Origin: Vulcanimicrobium winogradskyi
Lineage (GTDB): Bacteria; Vulcanimicrobiota; Vulcanimicrobiia; Vulcanimicrobiales; Vulcanimicrobiaceae
Direction of reading: 5' to 3'
NCBI GenBank assembly: GCA_003134965.1
Contig: PLDA01000002.1
Location: 806,001 to 870,000 of the forward strand
DNA: 64,000 nucleotides
The notes beneath the pieces are model-generated. The model was not told where the DNA came from, did no database searches, and saw nothing but the letters and a program-made list of their open reading frames with translations. A program made the translations under genes and the position numbers. Of this stretch, positions 18,063 through 26,091 are shown piece by piece. Positions within the stretch are counted from its first letter, which is position 1. Each line of letters starts with the position of its first letter.

Positions 18063-18290
18063 CTATGGATGCACCGCGCGCACGAGGACCACGCCGAGAT
18101 ATGCCGCCGCGACCCCCACGACCACGCTGCCGCCCGCATAGGCCAGACTCTGCAACGAGAAAGCGTCGGCGCTAAGAACGTACGTCTCGTACGCGAACGC
18201 CGAAAACGTCGTGTATCCGCCCAGAATCCCGGTCGCGATGAACAGCCGCACGTACGGGTTGAATCCTGCTCGCGTGGCCGCTAGCTGCAC
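18063..18290 (-). pseudogene. crcB: truncated fluoride channel FluC/CrcB (C-terminal half only)
   Basis: 75 residues containing GILGGYTTFSAFAYE, the diagnostic pore motif of CrcB fluoride channels, and two hydrophobic segments. Normal CrcB is about 120-130 residues with four segments; the first two, including the conserved GxxxR region, are missing. The bases upstream belong to the 3' end of the antiporter gene, so the loss is real and not a start-site choice. A GTG at 18290 with GGAGG only two bases upstream could still allow expression. I call it a decaying remnant. Confidence 0.65.
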
Positions 18291-18330
18291 GTCCTCCGGT
18301 CGCGAAATGACGTCACGGCGCGTGCTTGGG

Positions 18331-19494
18331 TCACGGCACGCCCAGTTCCTCGGGATCGACGAACTCCTGGGGGTGAAAGAATGCCTGCGCGATGATCGTC
18401 GGTACGACTGCGGTGAGGATGACGACCGTCACCAGCGTCGTATACTGAGCCTGGTCGATGTAGTGATGCGTGAGACCGTAGAGACTCGAGATCGTGCCGA
18501 ACGTGAGGCCCGTCGCCATCATCAGCGTGATATACCCGGCGTTCTTCGGAGCGTGCTGGAACGCTCGCGCAGCCGGAAAGACGCCGACGCATTTCGCGAC
18601 GACTTTCACGACGAAGAATGCGGCTATTGCGCCGATGCCTGCGACGGCAGCCGAGAACGAAACCAGCGTACCCGCCTTGAGAAAGTAGAACGGCGTCAAG
18701 AAGCCCATGGTCATGGAGCGCAAACGCCGCGACACGTCGGGATTCGCGAAGAGGAAGCCCGCACAAGCGAGGCCCAAGAAATAGGCCGGCAGGACACCCT
18801 CGCTCTTCGCTGCCGTTGCAATCGCGCTGAGAACGAGGATGATCAGGAACGTCAGACGGAGTCCGGGCTCGCTCACCCACCGCGAGGTCTTCTCGAACAC
18901 GGACGGCAAAAACTTTGGGACGAAGACGATTGCCAGCACGATCGCCACAACGAGTGCGGCCAGCCAGCCGTTGTAGTTCGCGAACAGCATGCCGAGCGCC
19001 ACGACCGTCCCAAGATCCGTGATGAAGCACGCGGCCAGGATCAACTGGCCGAAGTCTTTGCCCGCCAAACGTGACTCTACCATCACCGCATAGACCACCG
19101 CGACCGACGTCGTCGACATCGCCACGCCGGCGATTTTCGAAGCGTCGACGGTCCAATGGGCAACGAAATACGCGTACGCCATGGCTGCGAGAAACGGCGC
19201 AAAGAAGGAAATCGCTCCGATGACGACCGCCGGGCGGAGTTGGCGGCGAAGGACCGTGGGCTCGATCTCCGCGCCGGCGAGAAACGTCAGCATGATGCTT
19301 CCGAAGCCCGCGATGAAGTCGACCCAGGCGGTCGATCGCAGGCCGATGAGGTTGCCTGCGAGCACGCCGAGCAGGATCTCGACGAGAGCGGCGGCCAGGC
19401 CCACGCGGCGCGCGATGAAGGCGGCGGCCGTCGCAAGCGCAAGCCAAACGGCGGCGAACGCCCAAAGGTTGTCGGCCGGAATCGCGAGGGTCAC
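18331..19494 (-). CDS. cation:proton antiporter, CPA2 (KefB/NapA-like) membrane domain
   Basis: 387 residues with about twelve hydrophobic segments. GVLAGNLIGL, FLAGAEIEPTVL and MSTTSVAVVYAVMVES match the Na+/H+ or K+/H+ exchanger domain of the CPA2 family. No C-terminal TrkA-N regulatory domain is present. The GTG at 19494 is preferred over 19530 because AAGGAGG lies at a good distance upstream. Transported ion (Na+, Li+ or K+) is not readable from sequence. The long structured 5' leader described separately suggests control at RNA level. Confidence 0.85.
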   Translation of the reverse strand: MTLAIPADNLWAFAAVWLALATAAAFIARRVGLAAALVEILLGVLAGNLIGLRSTAWVDFIAGFGSIMLTFLAGAEIEPTVLRRQLRPAVVIGAISFFAPFLAAMAYAYFVAHWTVDASKIAGVAMSTTSVAVVYAVMVESRLAGKDFGQLILAACFITDLGTVVALGMLFANYNGWLAALVVAIVLAIVFVPKFLPSVFEKTSRWVSEPGLRLTFLIILVLSAIATAAKSEGVLPAYFLGLACAGFLFANPDVSRRLRSMTMGFLTPFYFLKAGTLVSFSAAVAGIGAIAAFFVVKVVAKCVGVFPAARAFQHAPKNAGYITLMMATGLTFGTISSLYGLTHHYIDQAQYTTLVTVVILTAVVPTIIAQAFFHPQEFVDPEELGVP

Positions 19495-19500
19495 GAACGT

Positions 19501-19654
19501 CCTCCTTCCCGGCGCAAGGCGCCGGCGCAAAGAGGAGTCATTGGCCCATCGACGGGCGGTTTCGCTGATGCGGGGCGGACTCCACCGCCCGTGTCTCCGA
19601 GCAGCCGCCCGGGTCCATTACCGTGCTGTTGCCCCGTCTGTACGCGGATTCCTC
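19501..19654 (-). promoter_or_regulatory. structured 5' leader, candidate riboswitch controlling the antiporter
   Basis: Read on the minus strand, nested helices can form. P1 pairs 19654-19647 with 19539-19532 (7 of 8 pairs). P2 pairs 19616-19611 with 19547-19543 (one bulge). P3 pairs 19592-19584 with 19560-19552 (9 perfect pairs). A competing hairpin pairs 19590-19585 with 19578-19573. A 7-bp hairpin (19525-19519 with 19515-19509) sits directly before the Shine-Dalgarno AAGGAGG (19507-19501) and GTG 19494. The 3' strand of P1 contains CTCC, complementary to the Shine-Dalgarno, which would give an on-switch when P1 forms. I cannot assign a known riboswitch class from memory. Confidence 0.45.
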
Positions 19655-19693
19655 GCTGTCCTCGAGCACGAGGTCGCGCTCGGGACGGCCGGG

Positions 19694-20185
19694 CTAGCGG
19701 ACGCGGTTTGCGGCGAGCACGTCGCGCAGACCCGATCCGGCGACGCCGAGCGCGAACAGGCTGAGCGCCCACGACAAGACGCCGTAGTCTGCGCGCACGA
19801 ACGCGGTCGGATCGTGCAGCCAGGACGCGGCGTACGGCACGAGAAGCGCGAGCAGCGCGCCGTACACGATCCCCATCAGCGCGTGGGTTACGCGCTCCCC
19901 GCCGGGCAGCCGGCGCGTGTGGTCTTCGACCAGGAAGTCGGAGAGCGTGATCGCGATCTCGACGGCGAAGAGCAGCATGTACGCGACGACCAGCGCGCCG
20001 TGCGGCTCGAGCCACGCCAACGATGCGAACAGCACCGCGTACACGGCGTCGCGCGCCGCGTGCAGCCGCAGCTCAGCCGCGGCCCGCGGATCGGCGGGGA
20101 GCCGGCCGATCCACTCGTGAAAGACCAGCGTGTCGAACGCGCCCATCACGCCGAGCACGAACAGAACGCCGAGCGCGGCCGTCAC
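19694..20185 (-). CDS. integral membrane protein, unknown function
   Basis: 163 residues with four hydrophobic segments. The GTG at 20185 overlaps the stop of the DUF4166 gene upstream (GTGA), which fixes the start; the frame open to 20437 is antisense-like before that. Conserved-looking features are an early FDTLVFHEWIGRLP and an internal LRLHAARDAVYAVLFASLAW with charged residues inside membrane segments. I do not recognise the family. It is third in a coupled series with DUF1761 and DUF4166 proteins. Confidence 0.7.
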   Translation of the reverse strand: MTAALGVLFVLGVMGAFDTLVFHEWIGRLPADPRAAAELRLHAARDAVYAVLFASLAWLEPHGALVVAYMLLFAVEIAITLSDFLVEDHTRRLPGGERVTHALMGIVYGALLALLVPYAASWLHDPTAFVRADYGVLSWALSLFALGVAGSGLRDVLAANRVR

Positions 20186-20772
20186 GCCGGGACGACCGTC
20201 CCGCTGTACGCCCCGATCGTGCCGAGCAGCGGCAGCGCGATCGAGACCTCGACCTTCCAGCCGTTGGCGACGCCGTGTACGATCGCGGTGACCGCCGGCG
20301 CGAACGCGCGCGGCAGCGGCACCCCGAACACCCGGCAGCCACGGCTCGTGATGCGCATCCCCGACTCGTCGGCCGCGACGTCGAACGCGACCTGCAGCGG
20401 GCCCGCCTGCTCGATCAAGCGGCCGCGCTCGAGCCATTGCGCGGTGCGCAGCTCGCGATCCGGGAAGACGCGCGTCCAGACCTCGCGCTCACCGTCGACG
20501 CGGACGTGCAGCACGACGCGGGTCGACGGCGTGACGGCGGGGAGACCGGCGGCGCGCGCTACGATTCCGTGCAGCGGGCCGGCGTGGCGGCGTACGGCGA
20601 ACGTGCACTCGGCCTCGCCGCCGCCCTGCGCATGAAACCGGCGCAGCACGGACGGGAGCCGCTCGAACGACGCGCCGAGCAGCCGCTGATAGAGCTGAAC
20701 GTCGAGCCCCTCAGGCCGCGCGCGCCGCAGCTCCGCGCGTCGCCCGCCCCCGCAGAGCGCCAACGACCGCAC
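20182..20772 (-). CDS. DUF4166 domain protein
   Basis: 196 residues. The block LYQRLLGASFERLPSVLRRFH with the later GEREVWTRVFPDRELRT is the pattern of DUF4166, a family often fused to or next to saccharopine dehydrogenase-like or SDR proteins and of unknown role. The start is uncertain: the GTG at 20772 overlaps the preceding gene by about 60 bases, and no better codon with a ribosome site occurs before the domain. It is coupled to the membrane protein downstream. No transmembrane segment is obvious. Confidence 0.68.
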   Translation of the reverse strand: MRSLALCGGGRRAELRRARPEGLDVQLYQRLLGASFERLPSVLRRFHAQGGGEAECTFAVRRHAGPLHGIVARAAGLPAVTPSTRVVLHVRVDGEREVWTRVFPDRELRTAQWLERGRLIEQAGPLQVAFDVAADESGMRITSRGCRVFGVPLPRAFAPAVTAIVHGVANGWKVEVSIALPLLGTIGAYSGTVVPA

Positions 20773-21148
20773 CGGTGATGACGAATCCGATCACCCCGTA
20801 GCCGCCGTCGATCAGCATCAGCGCGATCGGACGCACTTCGAAGCTGGACAGGTTCGCGAGCATCGCAAGGAAGATGCAGACGCCGGTCAGGAATCCGACC
20901 TGCGCACCCTTCGACGCGTTGCCGCGCTCGTAATGCCACAGCATGTTGTCGAAGCAGTACGAAACGAGAAGGCCGGCGACGAACGAGATGACGTACGGCC
21001 AGAAGCCCGCGGCGGCGAACTCCTCTTTCGTCTTGCCGACGGCCGCGATCCACTGAGCGCTGAAAACCGTGAACCAGATCGCGCCCCACGCGAAGAACAC
21101 GATCGCTCCCGCCACGATCCCGAGATAGTTCGGACGCCGTTCGCTCAT
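20711..21148 (-). CDS. DUF1761 membrane protein
   Basis: 145 residues and four hydrophobic segments. The start NYLGIVAGAIVFFAWGAIWF and the Trp/Phe-rich first hairpin fit DUF1761, small bacterial membrane proteins of unknown function. An Ala/Arg tail follows the last segment. It heads the three-gene coupled set with DUF4166 and the four-TM protein. Confidence 0.75.
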   Translation of the reverse strand: MSERRPNYLGIVAGAIVFFAWGAIWFTVFSAQWIAAVGKTKEEFAAAGFWPYVISFVAGLLVSYCFDNMLWHYERGNASKGAQVGFLTGVCIFLAMLANLSSFEVRPIALMLIDGGYGVIGFVITGAVVGALRGRATRGAAARAA

Positions 21149-21231
21149 CGAGAGTCCCTCCGCAGCAGCGACCGAGCGGCCGCTCTTCGCCCAGCCTAGC
21201 GCGGTACCGTGGAATTGTCCAGGCTCGCCCG

Positions 21232-23982
21232 TCAGAGGATCGCGGCGGTGACCCGTTCGCCTTTGCGCACCTTGACGGCGCAGAACTTGAACTCCGGGAT
21301 CTTCCCGACCGGGTCGATCGCGTCGTTGGTCAGCAGGTTCGCCGCCGCTTCGTTGTAGACGAACGGCATGAAGAGCGTTCCGCGCTGCATCCCGCGATCG
21401 GCTCGTGCGTAGCCGGTCAGCTCGCCGCGCCGCGATTCGAGCGTGATCGGGCCGCCCGGCTCGACGCCGAGCTGCGTGAGATCGTCCGGGTGGACGCTGA
21501 TGACGGGGTCGGGTTCGAGCGCGTCGAGCACGCTGGCGCGGCGCGTCATCGAGCCGGTGTGCCAGTGCTCGAGCTGCCGGCCCGTCGTGAAGATGTACGG
21601 ATACGCGTTGTCCGGCATCTCGTCGGCGTGGCTGTACGCGGCCGGCTTGAACAAGCCGCGGCCGCCCGAGCGCGGAAAGTCCTCGATGAAGATCACCGGC
21701 TCACCCGGATCGCCGACGTGCTCCAGCGGGTACGTGCACGAGCCTTCGACCTCCAGCCGTTCCCAGGTGATCCCGGCCATGCTCGGCGTCGCGTGGCGGA
21801 TCTCTTCGAACACCTCCGCCGGCCCGGCATAGTTCCAGTCGAGACCGATGCGGCGCGCGATCTCTTGGATGATCCAGAGATCCTGACGCGCGTCGCTCGG
21901 CGGATCGAGCGCCTGACGGCCGAGCTGCACGCGCCGGTCCGTGTTGGTGAAGGTCCCGGTCTTCTCCGGGAACGCCGATGCGGGCAGAATCACATCCGCG
22001 TAGCTCGACGTCTCGGTGAAGAAGATGTCCTGCACCACCAGATGATCGAGCTTCGTCAGCGCCTCGCGCGCGTGCTCGACGTTCGGGTCCGACATCGCGG
22101 GGTTCTCGCCCATGATGTACATCCCGCGGATCTCGCCTTTGTAGGCGCCCTCCGTGATCTCGGTGACGGTCAAGCCGACGTTCGGATCGAGCTTCGTGTT
22201 CCAGAGCGCTTCGAACTTGCGCTGGGCGTCCTGGTTGTCGACGCGCTCGTAGTCCGGGAACATCATCGGGATCAGCCCCATGTCCGAGGCGCCCTGCACG
22301 TTGTTCTGCCCGCGCAACGGGTGCAGGCCGGTCCCCGGCCGGCCGATCTGTCCGGTGACGAGCGCCAGCGAGATCAGGCAGCGCGCGTTGTCGGTGCCGT
22401 GAATGTGCTGCGAGATCCCCATCCCCCAGAAGATGATCGCCGCGTTCGCCGTCGCGTAGAGCCGCGCGACTTCGCGGATCGTCTGCGCATCGATACCGGT
22501 GATCGGCGCAACCTTCTCGGGCGAGTAGTCCTTGACGTTCTCTTTGAGCGCTTCGTAGTTCTCGGTGCGATCGCGGATGAACGCCTCGTTGGCGAGGCCT
22601 TCCTCGATGATGACGTGCATCAGCGCGTTGAGCAGCGCGACGTCGGTGTCGGCGTTGAACTGCAGGAAGTACGTCGCGTGCCGCGCCAGGTCCGAGCGCT
22701 GCGGGTTGATATAGATGAGCTTCGTTCCGGCCTTGGCGGCGTTCTTCATGAACGTTGCGGCGACGGGATGGTTCACCGTCGGATTCGCGCCGATGACGAT
22801 CGCCACGTCGGCCAGCGCGACGTCCTCGACCTGGTTCGAGACGGCGCCCGAACCGACGTCTTCGAGCAGCGCGGCGACCGACGAGGCATGGCAGAGCCGC
22901 GTGCAATGGTCGACGTTGTTCGTCCCGAAGCCGGTCCGCACGAGCTTCTGGAACAGGTAGGCCTCTTCGTTGCTCCCCTTCGCCGAGCCGAACCCGGCCA
23001 TCGCCTTAGGACCGTGCTGGTCGCGAATCTCGCGCAGCTTTCCGCCCGCGAGATCGAGCGCTTCTTCCCACGTCGCTTCGCGGAACGCGTTCCACATCTC
23101 GGCCGGATCCATCAGCGCCGGCGTCTTCGCGACGCCTTCCTTGCGGATCATCGGTTTCGTCAGCCGCTTCGGGTTGTGCACGTAGTCGAAGCCGAACCGT
23201 CCCTTGACGCACAGCCGGCTCGCGTTCGACGGACCGTCCCGTCCATCGACGGAGAGGATCTTTTCGTCCTTGATGTTGTACGTGAGCAAACAGCCGACGC
23301 CGCAGTACGGACACGCCGAGTCGACCTTCCTGTCGGGTTCGAGCATCGCGACGTTGTTCGCCGGCGCGAGCGCACCGGTCGGACACGCCTGCACGCACTC
23401 GCCGCACGCGACGCACGAACTCGGCCCCATCGGGTCGTCGAAGTCGAAGACGATCTTCGCGTGCTCGCCGCGCCAGGCGTAGCCGATCACGTCGTTGACC
23501 TGCTCTTCGCGGCAGGCACGCACGCAGCGGCCGCACTGGATGCACGCGTCGAGGTTCACCGACATCGCGGGGTGCGAGAGATCCGGCGCGGGCTGGTGCC
23601 GCTGCGGGTAGCGCGCCGCCGTGACGCCCAGCTTGCCCGCCCATACGTCGAGCTCGGAGACGAGCTTGTACGGCGAGGCGCCCTGCTTCGGCATGTCCGT
23701 CAGCAGCAGCTCGGCGACCATCTTCTGCGATTTCGTCGCGCGATCGCTCGTGCTCGACACCGCCATCCCCTCGGTGGGGCGGCGGCAGCACGACGGCGCG
23801 AGGACGCGTTCGCCGTCGATCTCGACCATGCAGACGCGGCAATTCCCGTCGGGACGATAGCCGTCTTTGTAGCACAGGCGCGGGATCTCGATGCCGTTAC
23901 GATCGGCGGCCTGCAGGATCGTCTCGTCCTCGTGGGCTGCGACCGCCGTGCCGTTGAGCGTGAAGCCGATCCGCGTCGCCAT
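21232..23982 (-). CDS. NAD-dependent formate dehydrogenase, molybdopterin catalytic subunit
   Basis: 916 residues. Cofactor sites in order: [2Fe-2S] Cys37/48/51 and 65/66; two ferredoxin-type [4Fe-4S] clusters at Cys147-157 and 190-200; a cluster in the molybdopterin domain at Cys224/227/231/258. Cys364-His365 (within CTRLCH) aligns with the Sec/Cys-His pair that binds Mo or W in formate dehydrogenases, so this is the cysteine form. It oxidises formate to CO2 and passes electrons to the diaphorase subunit encoded one base upstream. It could also run as a CO2 reductase. Family usage corresponds to FdsA/FdhF-like proteins. It is cytoplasmic, with no Tat signal. Confidence 0.9.
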   Translation of the reverse strand: MATRIGFTLNGTAVAAHEDETILQAADRNGIEIPRLCYKDGYRPDGNCRVCMVEIDGERVLAPSCCRRPTEGMAVSSTSDRATKSQKMVAELLLTDMPKQGASPYKLVSELDVWAGKLGVTAARYPQRHQPAPDLSHPAMSVNLDACIQCGRCVRACREEQVNDVIGYAWRGEHAKIVFDFDDPMGPSSCVACGECVQACPTGALAPANNVAMLEPDRKVDSACPYCGVGCLLTYNIKDEKILSVDGRDGPSNASRLCVKGRFGFDYVHNPKRLTKPMIRKEGVAKTPALMDPAEMWNAFREATWEEALDLAGGKLREIRDQHGPKAMAGFGSAKGSNEEAYLFQKLVRTGFGTNNVDHCTRLCHASSVAALLEDVGSGAVSNQVEDVALADVAIVIGANPTVNHPVAATFMKNAAKAGTKLIYINPQRSDLARHATYFLQFNADTDVALLNALMHVIIEEGLANEAFIRDRTENYEALKENVKDYSPEKVAPITGIDAQTIREVARLYATANAAIIFWGMGISQHIHGTDNARCLISLALVTGQIGRPGTGLHPLRGQNNVQGASDMGLIPMMFPDYERVDNQDAQRKFEALWNTKLDPNVGLTVTEITEGAYKGEIRGMYIMGENPAMSDPNVEHAREALTKLDHLVVQDIFFTETSSYADVILPASAFPEKTGTFTNTDRRVQLGRQALDPPSDARQDLWIIQEIARRIGLDWNYAGPAEVFEEIRHATPSMAGITWERLEVEGSCTYPLEHVGDPGEPVIFIEDFPRSGGRGLFKPAAYSHADEMPDNAYPYIFTTGRQLEHWHTGSMTRRASVLDALEPDPVISVHPDDLTQLGVEPGGPITLESRRGELTGYARADRGMQRGTLFMPFVYNEAAANLLTNDAIDPVGKIPEFKFCAVKVRKGERVTAAIL

Positions 23983-23983
23983 G

Positions 23984-25723
23984 CTACGCCTGAACCTCGT
24001 GGGGGAAGTACTTGTAGACGCAGAGATACGGGTTCGGCGCGGCTTGACCCAGGCCGCAGATCGACGCGTCCATCATGACGGTCGAAAGATCGGTGAGCAG
24101 CTCCCGGTCCCAGTCGTCACGCTCCATCAGCGCGACGGCTTTCGCCGTGCCGACGCGGCAGGGCGTACACTGCCCGCACGACTCTTCACGGAAGAAGCGC
24201 AGCATGTTCAGCGCGGCGCTCTTCGCGCTGTCCTTGTCGGAGAGCACGATGATCGCCGCCGAGCCGATGAAGCACCCGTACTTGTTCAGCGTATCGAAAT
24301 CGAGCGGGATGTCGTCCATCGAGGCCGGCAAGATCCCGCCGGACGCGCCGCCGGGAAAGTACCCGTAGAACGTGTGGCCGGGGAGCATCCCGCCGGCGTA
24401 TTCGTCGATCAGCTCGCGGATCGTGATCCCGGCCGGCGCCAAATGGACGCCGGGCTTTTGCACGCGCCCGCTGACCGAGAACGAGCGCAAGCCCTTGCGG
24501 CCGTTGCGCCCTTGCGAGGCGAACCACTCCGCGCCGCGTTCGACGATCTCGCGCACCCAGTAGAGCGTCTCCATGTTGTGCTCGAGCGTCGGCCGCCCGA
24601 AGACGCCGACCTGCGCAACGTACGGCGGGCGCAGCCGCGGCATCCCTTTCTTGCCTTCGATCGACTCGATCATCGCAGACTCTTCGCCGCAGATGTAGGC
24701 GCCCGCGCCGCGCCGCAGGTGGATCGACGGCAGCGGCACCGGTGCGTGCGCCTGCAGCGCGGCGAGCTCGGCGGTCAGGATCGCTCGCGCGGCGGCGTAC
24801 TCGTCGCGCAGGTACACGTAGATCTCGGCGATTCCGACCGCCCACGCCGCGATCAGCATCCCTTCGAGAAAGCGGTGCGGATCGCGTTCGAGATACCAGC
24901 GGTCCTTGAACGTTCCGGGCTCGCCTTCGTCGATGTTCACCGCCATCAGGCGCGGCGCCGGTTCGGCACGGACGATCTTCCACTTGCGGCCGGCCGGGAA
25001 GCCGGCGCCGCCGAGCCCGCGCAGCCCGGCGTCCTCCATCGTCGCGATCACCTCGTCGGCGCCGCGCTCGCCCGCGACGCACGCTTTGAGCAGCGCGTAG
25101 CCGCCGCCCGCGACGTACGCCTCGAAGTTCGTATACGACGGCACCGCCGCGGTCAACACCTTGGCTTCGAGCGCAGCGTCGACCAGCGCGACCGTCGCAC
25201 GGTCGACCGGATTCTGATTCACCACCGCGACCGGCGCGGTATCGCAGCGGCCGACGCACGGAGCGGTAATCACCCGCACGCCGTCGCCGTATCCACCGTT
25301 GCGCAGCAGACCCAGCAGGTTTTGCGCGCCCGCCATCTCGCACGAAAGGCCGTCGCAGACACGCACCGTCACCGCCGGAGGCGCGGCCTCGCCTTCCTTG
25401 ACGACGTCGAAGTGATGGTAGAAGGTCGCGACCTCGAACACCTCAGCCGGCGCGAGGCGCATCTCCTCGGCGAGTGCGTTGAGGTGCGCCGCCGAGATCG
25501 CGCGATAGCGGTCTTGGATCTTGTGCAGGTGCTCGATGAGCAGATCGCGCCGGCGCGGCTCGTCGCCGAGCAGGGCGCGCACGTCCGCGAGCGCGACCGG
25601 ATCGACCGGACGGCCTCTGCCCTCGCGACGCCGCTTCTTGCGCCGTCCGTCGGCGTCCGCATCGGGCGTGAGGCGCGCCGCCTGCCCGACCGGGATGCCG
25701 CCGACGATGTCGATCGTCTCCAA
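23984..25723 (-). CDS. fused NuoE-NuoF-type NADH-binding subunit of formate dehydrogenase
   Basis: 579 residues from a TTG at 25721-25723 with GGGAG eight bases upstream. Residues about 45-185 are a NuoE/FdsG-like thioredoxin fold with [2Fe-2S] Cys123/128/156/160. From about 195 is a NuoF/FdsB-like part with the Gly-rich FMN/NAD site GLGGAGFPAGRKW (237-249), NIDEGEPGTFKD, and a [4Fe-4S] motif at Cys516/519/522 with Cys556. Usually these are two genes; here one chain does both. The ferredoxin-like FdsB N-terminal extension is absent. It links formate oxidation to NAD+. Confidence 0.88.
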   Translation of the reverse strand: METIDIVGGIPVGQAARLTPDADADGRRKKRRREGRGRPVDPVALADVRALLGDEPRRRDLLIEHLHKIQDRYRAISAAHLNALAEEMRLAPAEVFEVATFYHHFDVVKEGEAAPPAVTVRVCDGLSCEMAGAQNLLGLLRNGGYGDGVRVITAPCVGRCDTAPVAVVNQNPVDRATVALVDAALEAKVLTAAVPSYTNFEAYVAGGGYALLKACVAGERGADEVIATMEDAGLRGLGGAGFPAGRKWKIVRAEPAPRLMAVNIDEGEPGTFKDRWYLERDPHRFLEGMLIAAWAVGIAEIYVYLRDEYAAARAILTAELAALQAHAPVPLPSIHLRRGAGAYICGEESAMIESIEGKKGMPRLRPPYVAQVGVFGRPTLEHNMETLYWVREIVERGAEWFASQGRNGRKGLRSFSVSGRVQKPGVHLAPAGITIRELIDEYAGGMLPGHTFYGYFPGGASGGILPASMDDIPLDFDTLNKYGCFIGSAAIIVLSDKDSAKSAALNMLRFFREESCGQCTPCRVGTAKAVALMERDDWDRELLTDLSTVMMDASICGLGQAAPNPYLCVYKYFPHEVQA

Positions 25724-25789
25724 ACCGATTACTCCCGAGTTTTGGGATACGGTATTTTGTACACCACGAAGTCGGCACCCTCCGGCGGC

Positions 25790-26059
25790 TCAGCCTCCGG
25801 GCGGATCTGCCGGCGGCTTGACCGCATCGAAGCTCCCGCCTTCTTCCAGCGCCTCCCGTTCGTTGAAGGGCTCGCGTTCGAGCCCCTCCGTCTCGGCCGG
25901 CTCGTGGAACGCCGTCAGCGGCCGCTCGACCGCCGGCCGGCCGACGACGGAGGCGCTCTCGCGGCCGGTTTCGGGCGGGGTCGTCCCCGACCCGCGGTCG
26001 CTGTTCACGACGGGGTCGGGACCGCGCTGGGTTGGATTGCGATCCGCGTGATTGGCCAT
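25790..26059 (-). CDS. small hydrophilic protein, unknown
   Basis: 89 residues, acidic and Pro-rich, no hydrophobic segment and no recognised family. GGAGGG lies 12 bases before the ATG, and codon third positions are GC-rich as in neighbouring genes, which supports a real gene. It sits between the histidine kinase and formate dehydrogenase genes on the same strand. Similar short Pro/Glu/Asp-rich ORFs occur elsewhere here (55588-55806). Likely intrinsically disordered. Confidence 0.5.
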   Translation of the reverse strand: MANHADRNPTQRGPDPVVNSDRGSGTTPPETGRESASVVGRPAVERPLTAFHEPAETEGLEREPFNEREALEEGGSFDAVKPPADPPGG

Positions 26060-26091
26060 GCTCGCCGATACCCTCCGCCGCTGAGTTCTGC

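Noticed and set aside
18063..18290. CrcB considered as a complete small gene
   Set aside because: The first two membrane segments are absent and the upstream bases belong to another gene.
21490..24078. An 862-codon plus-strand open frame over the formate dehydrogenase gene
   Set aside because: Arg/Val/Asp-rich shadow of the minus-strand gene, with no domain and no ribosome site.
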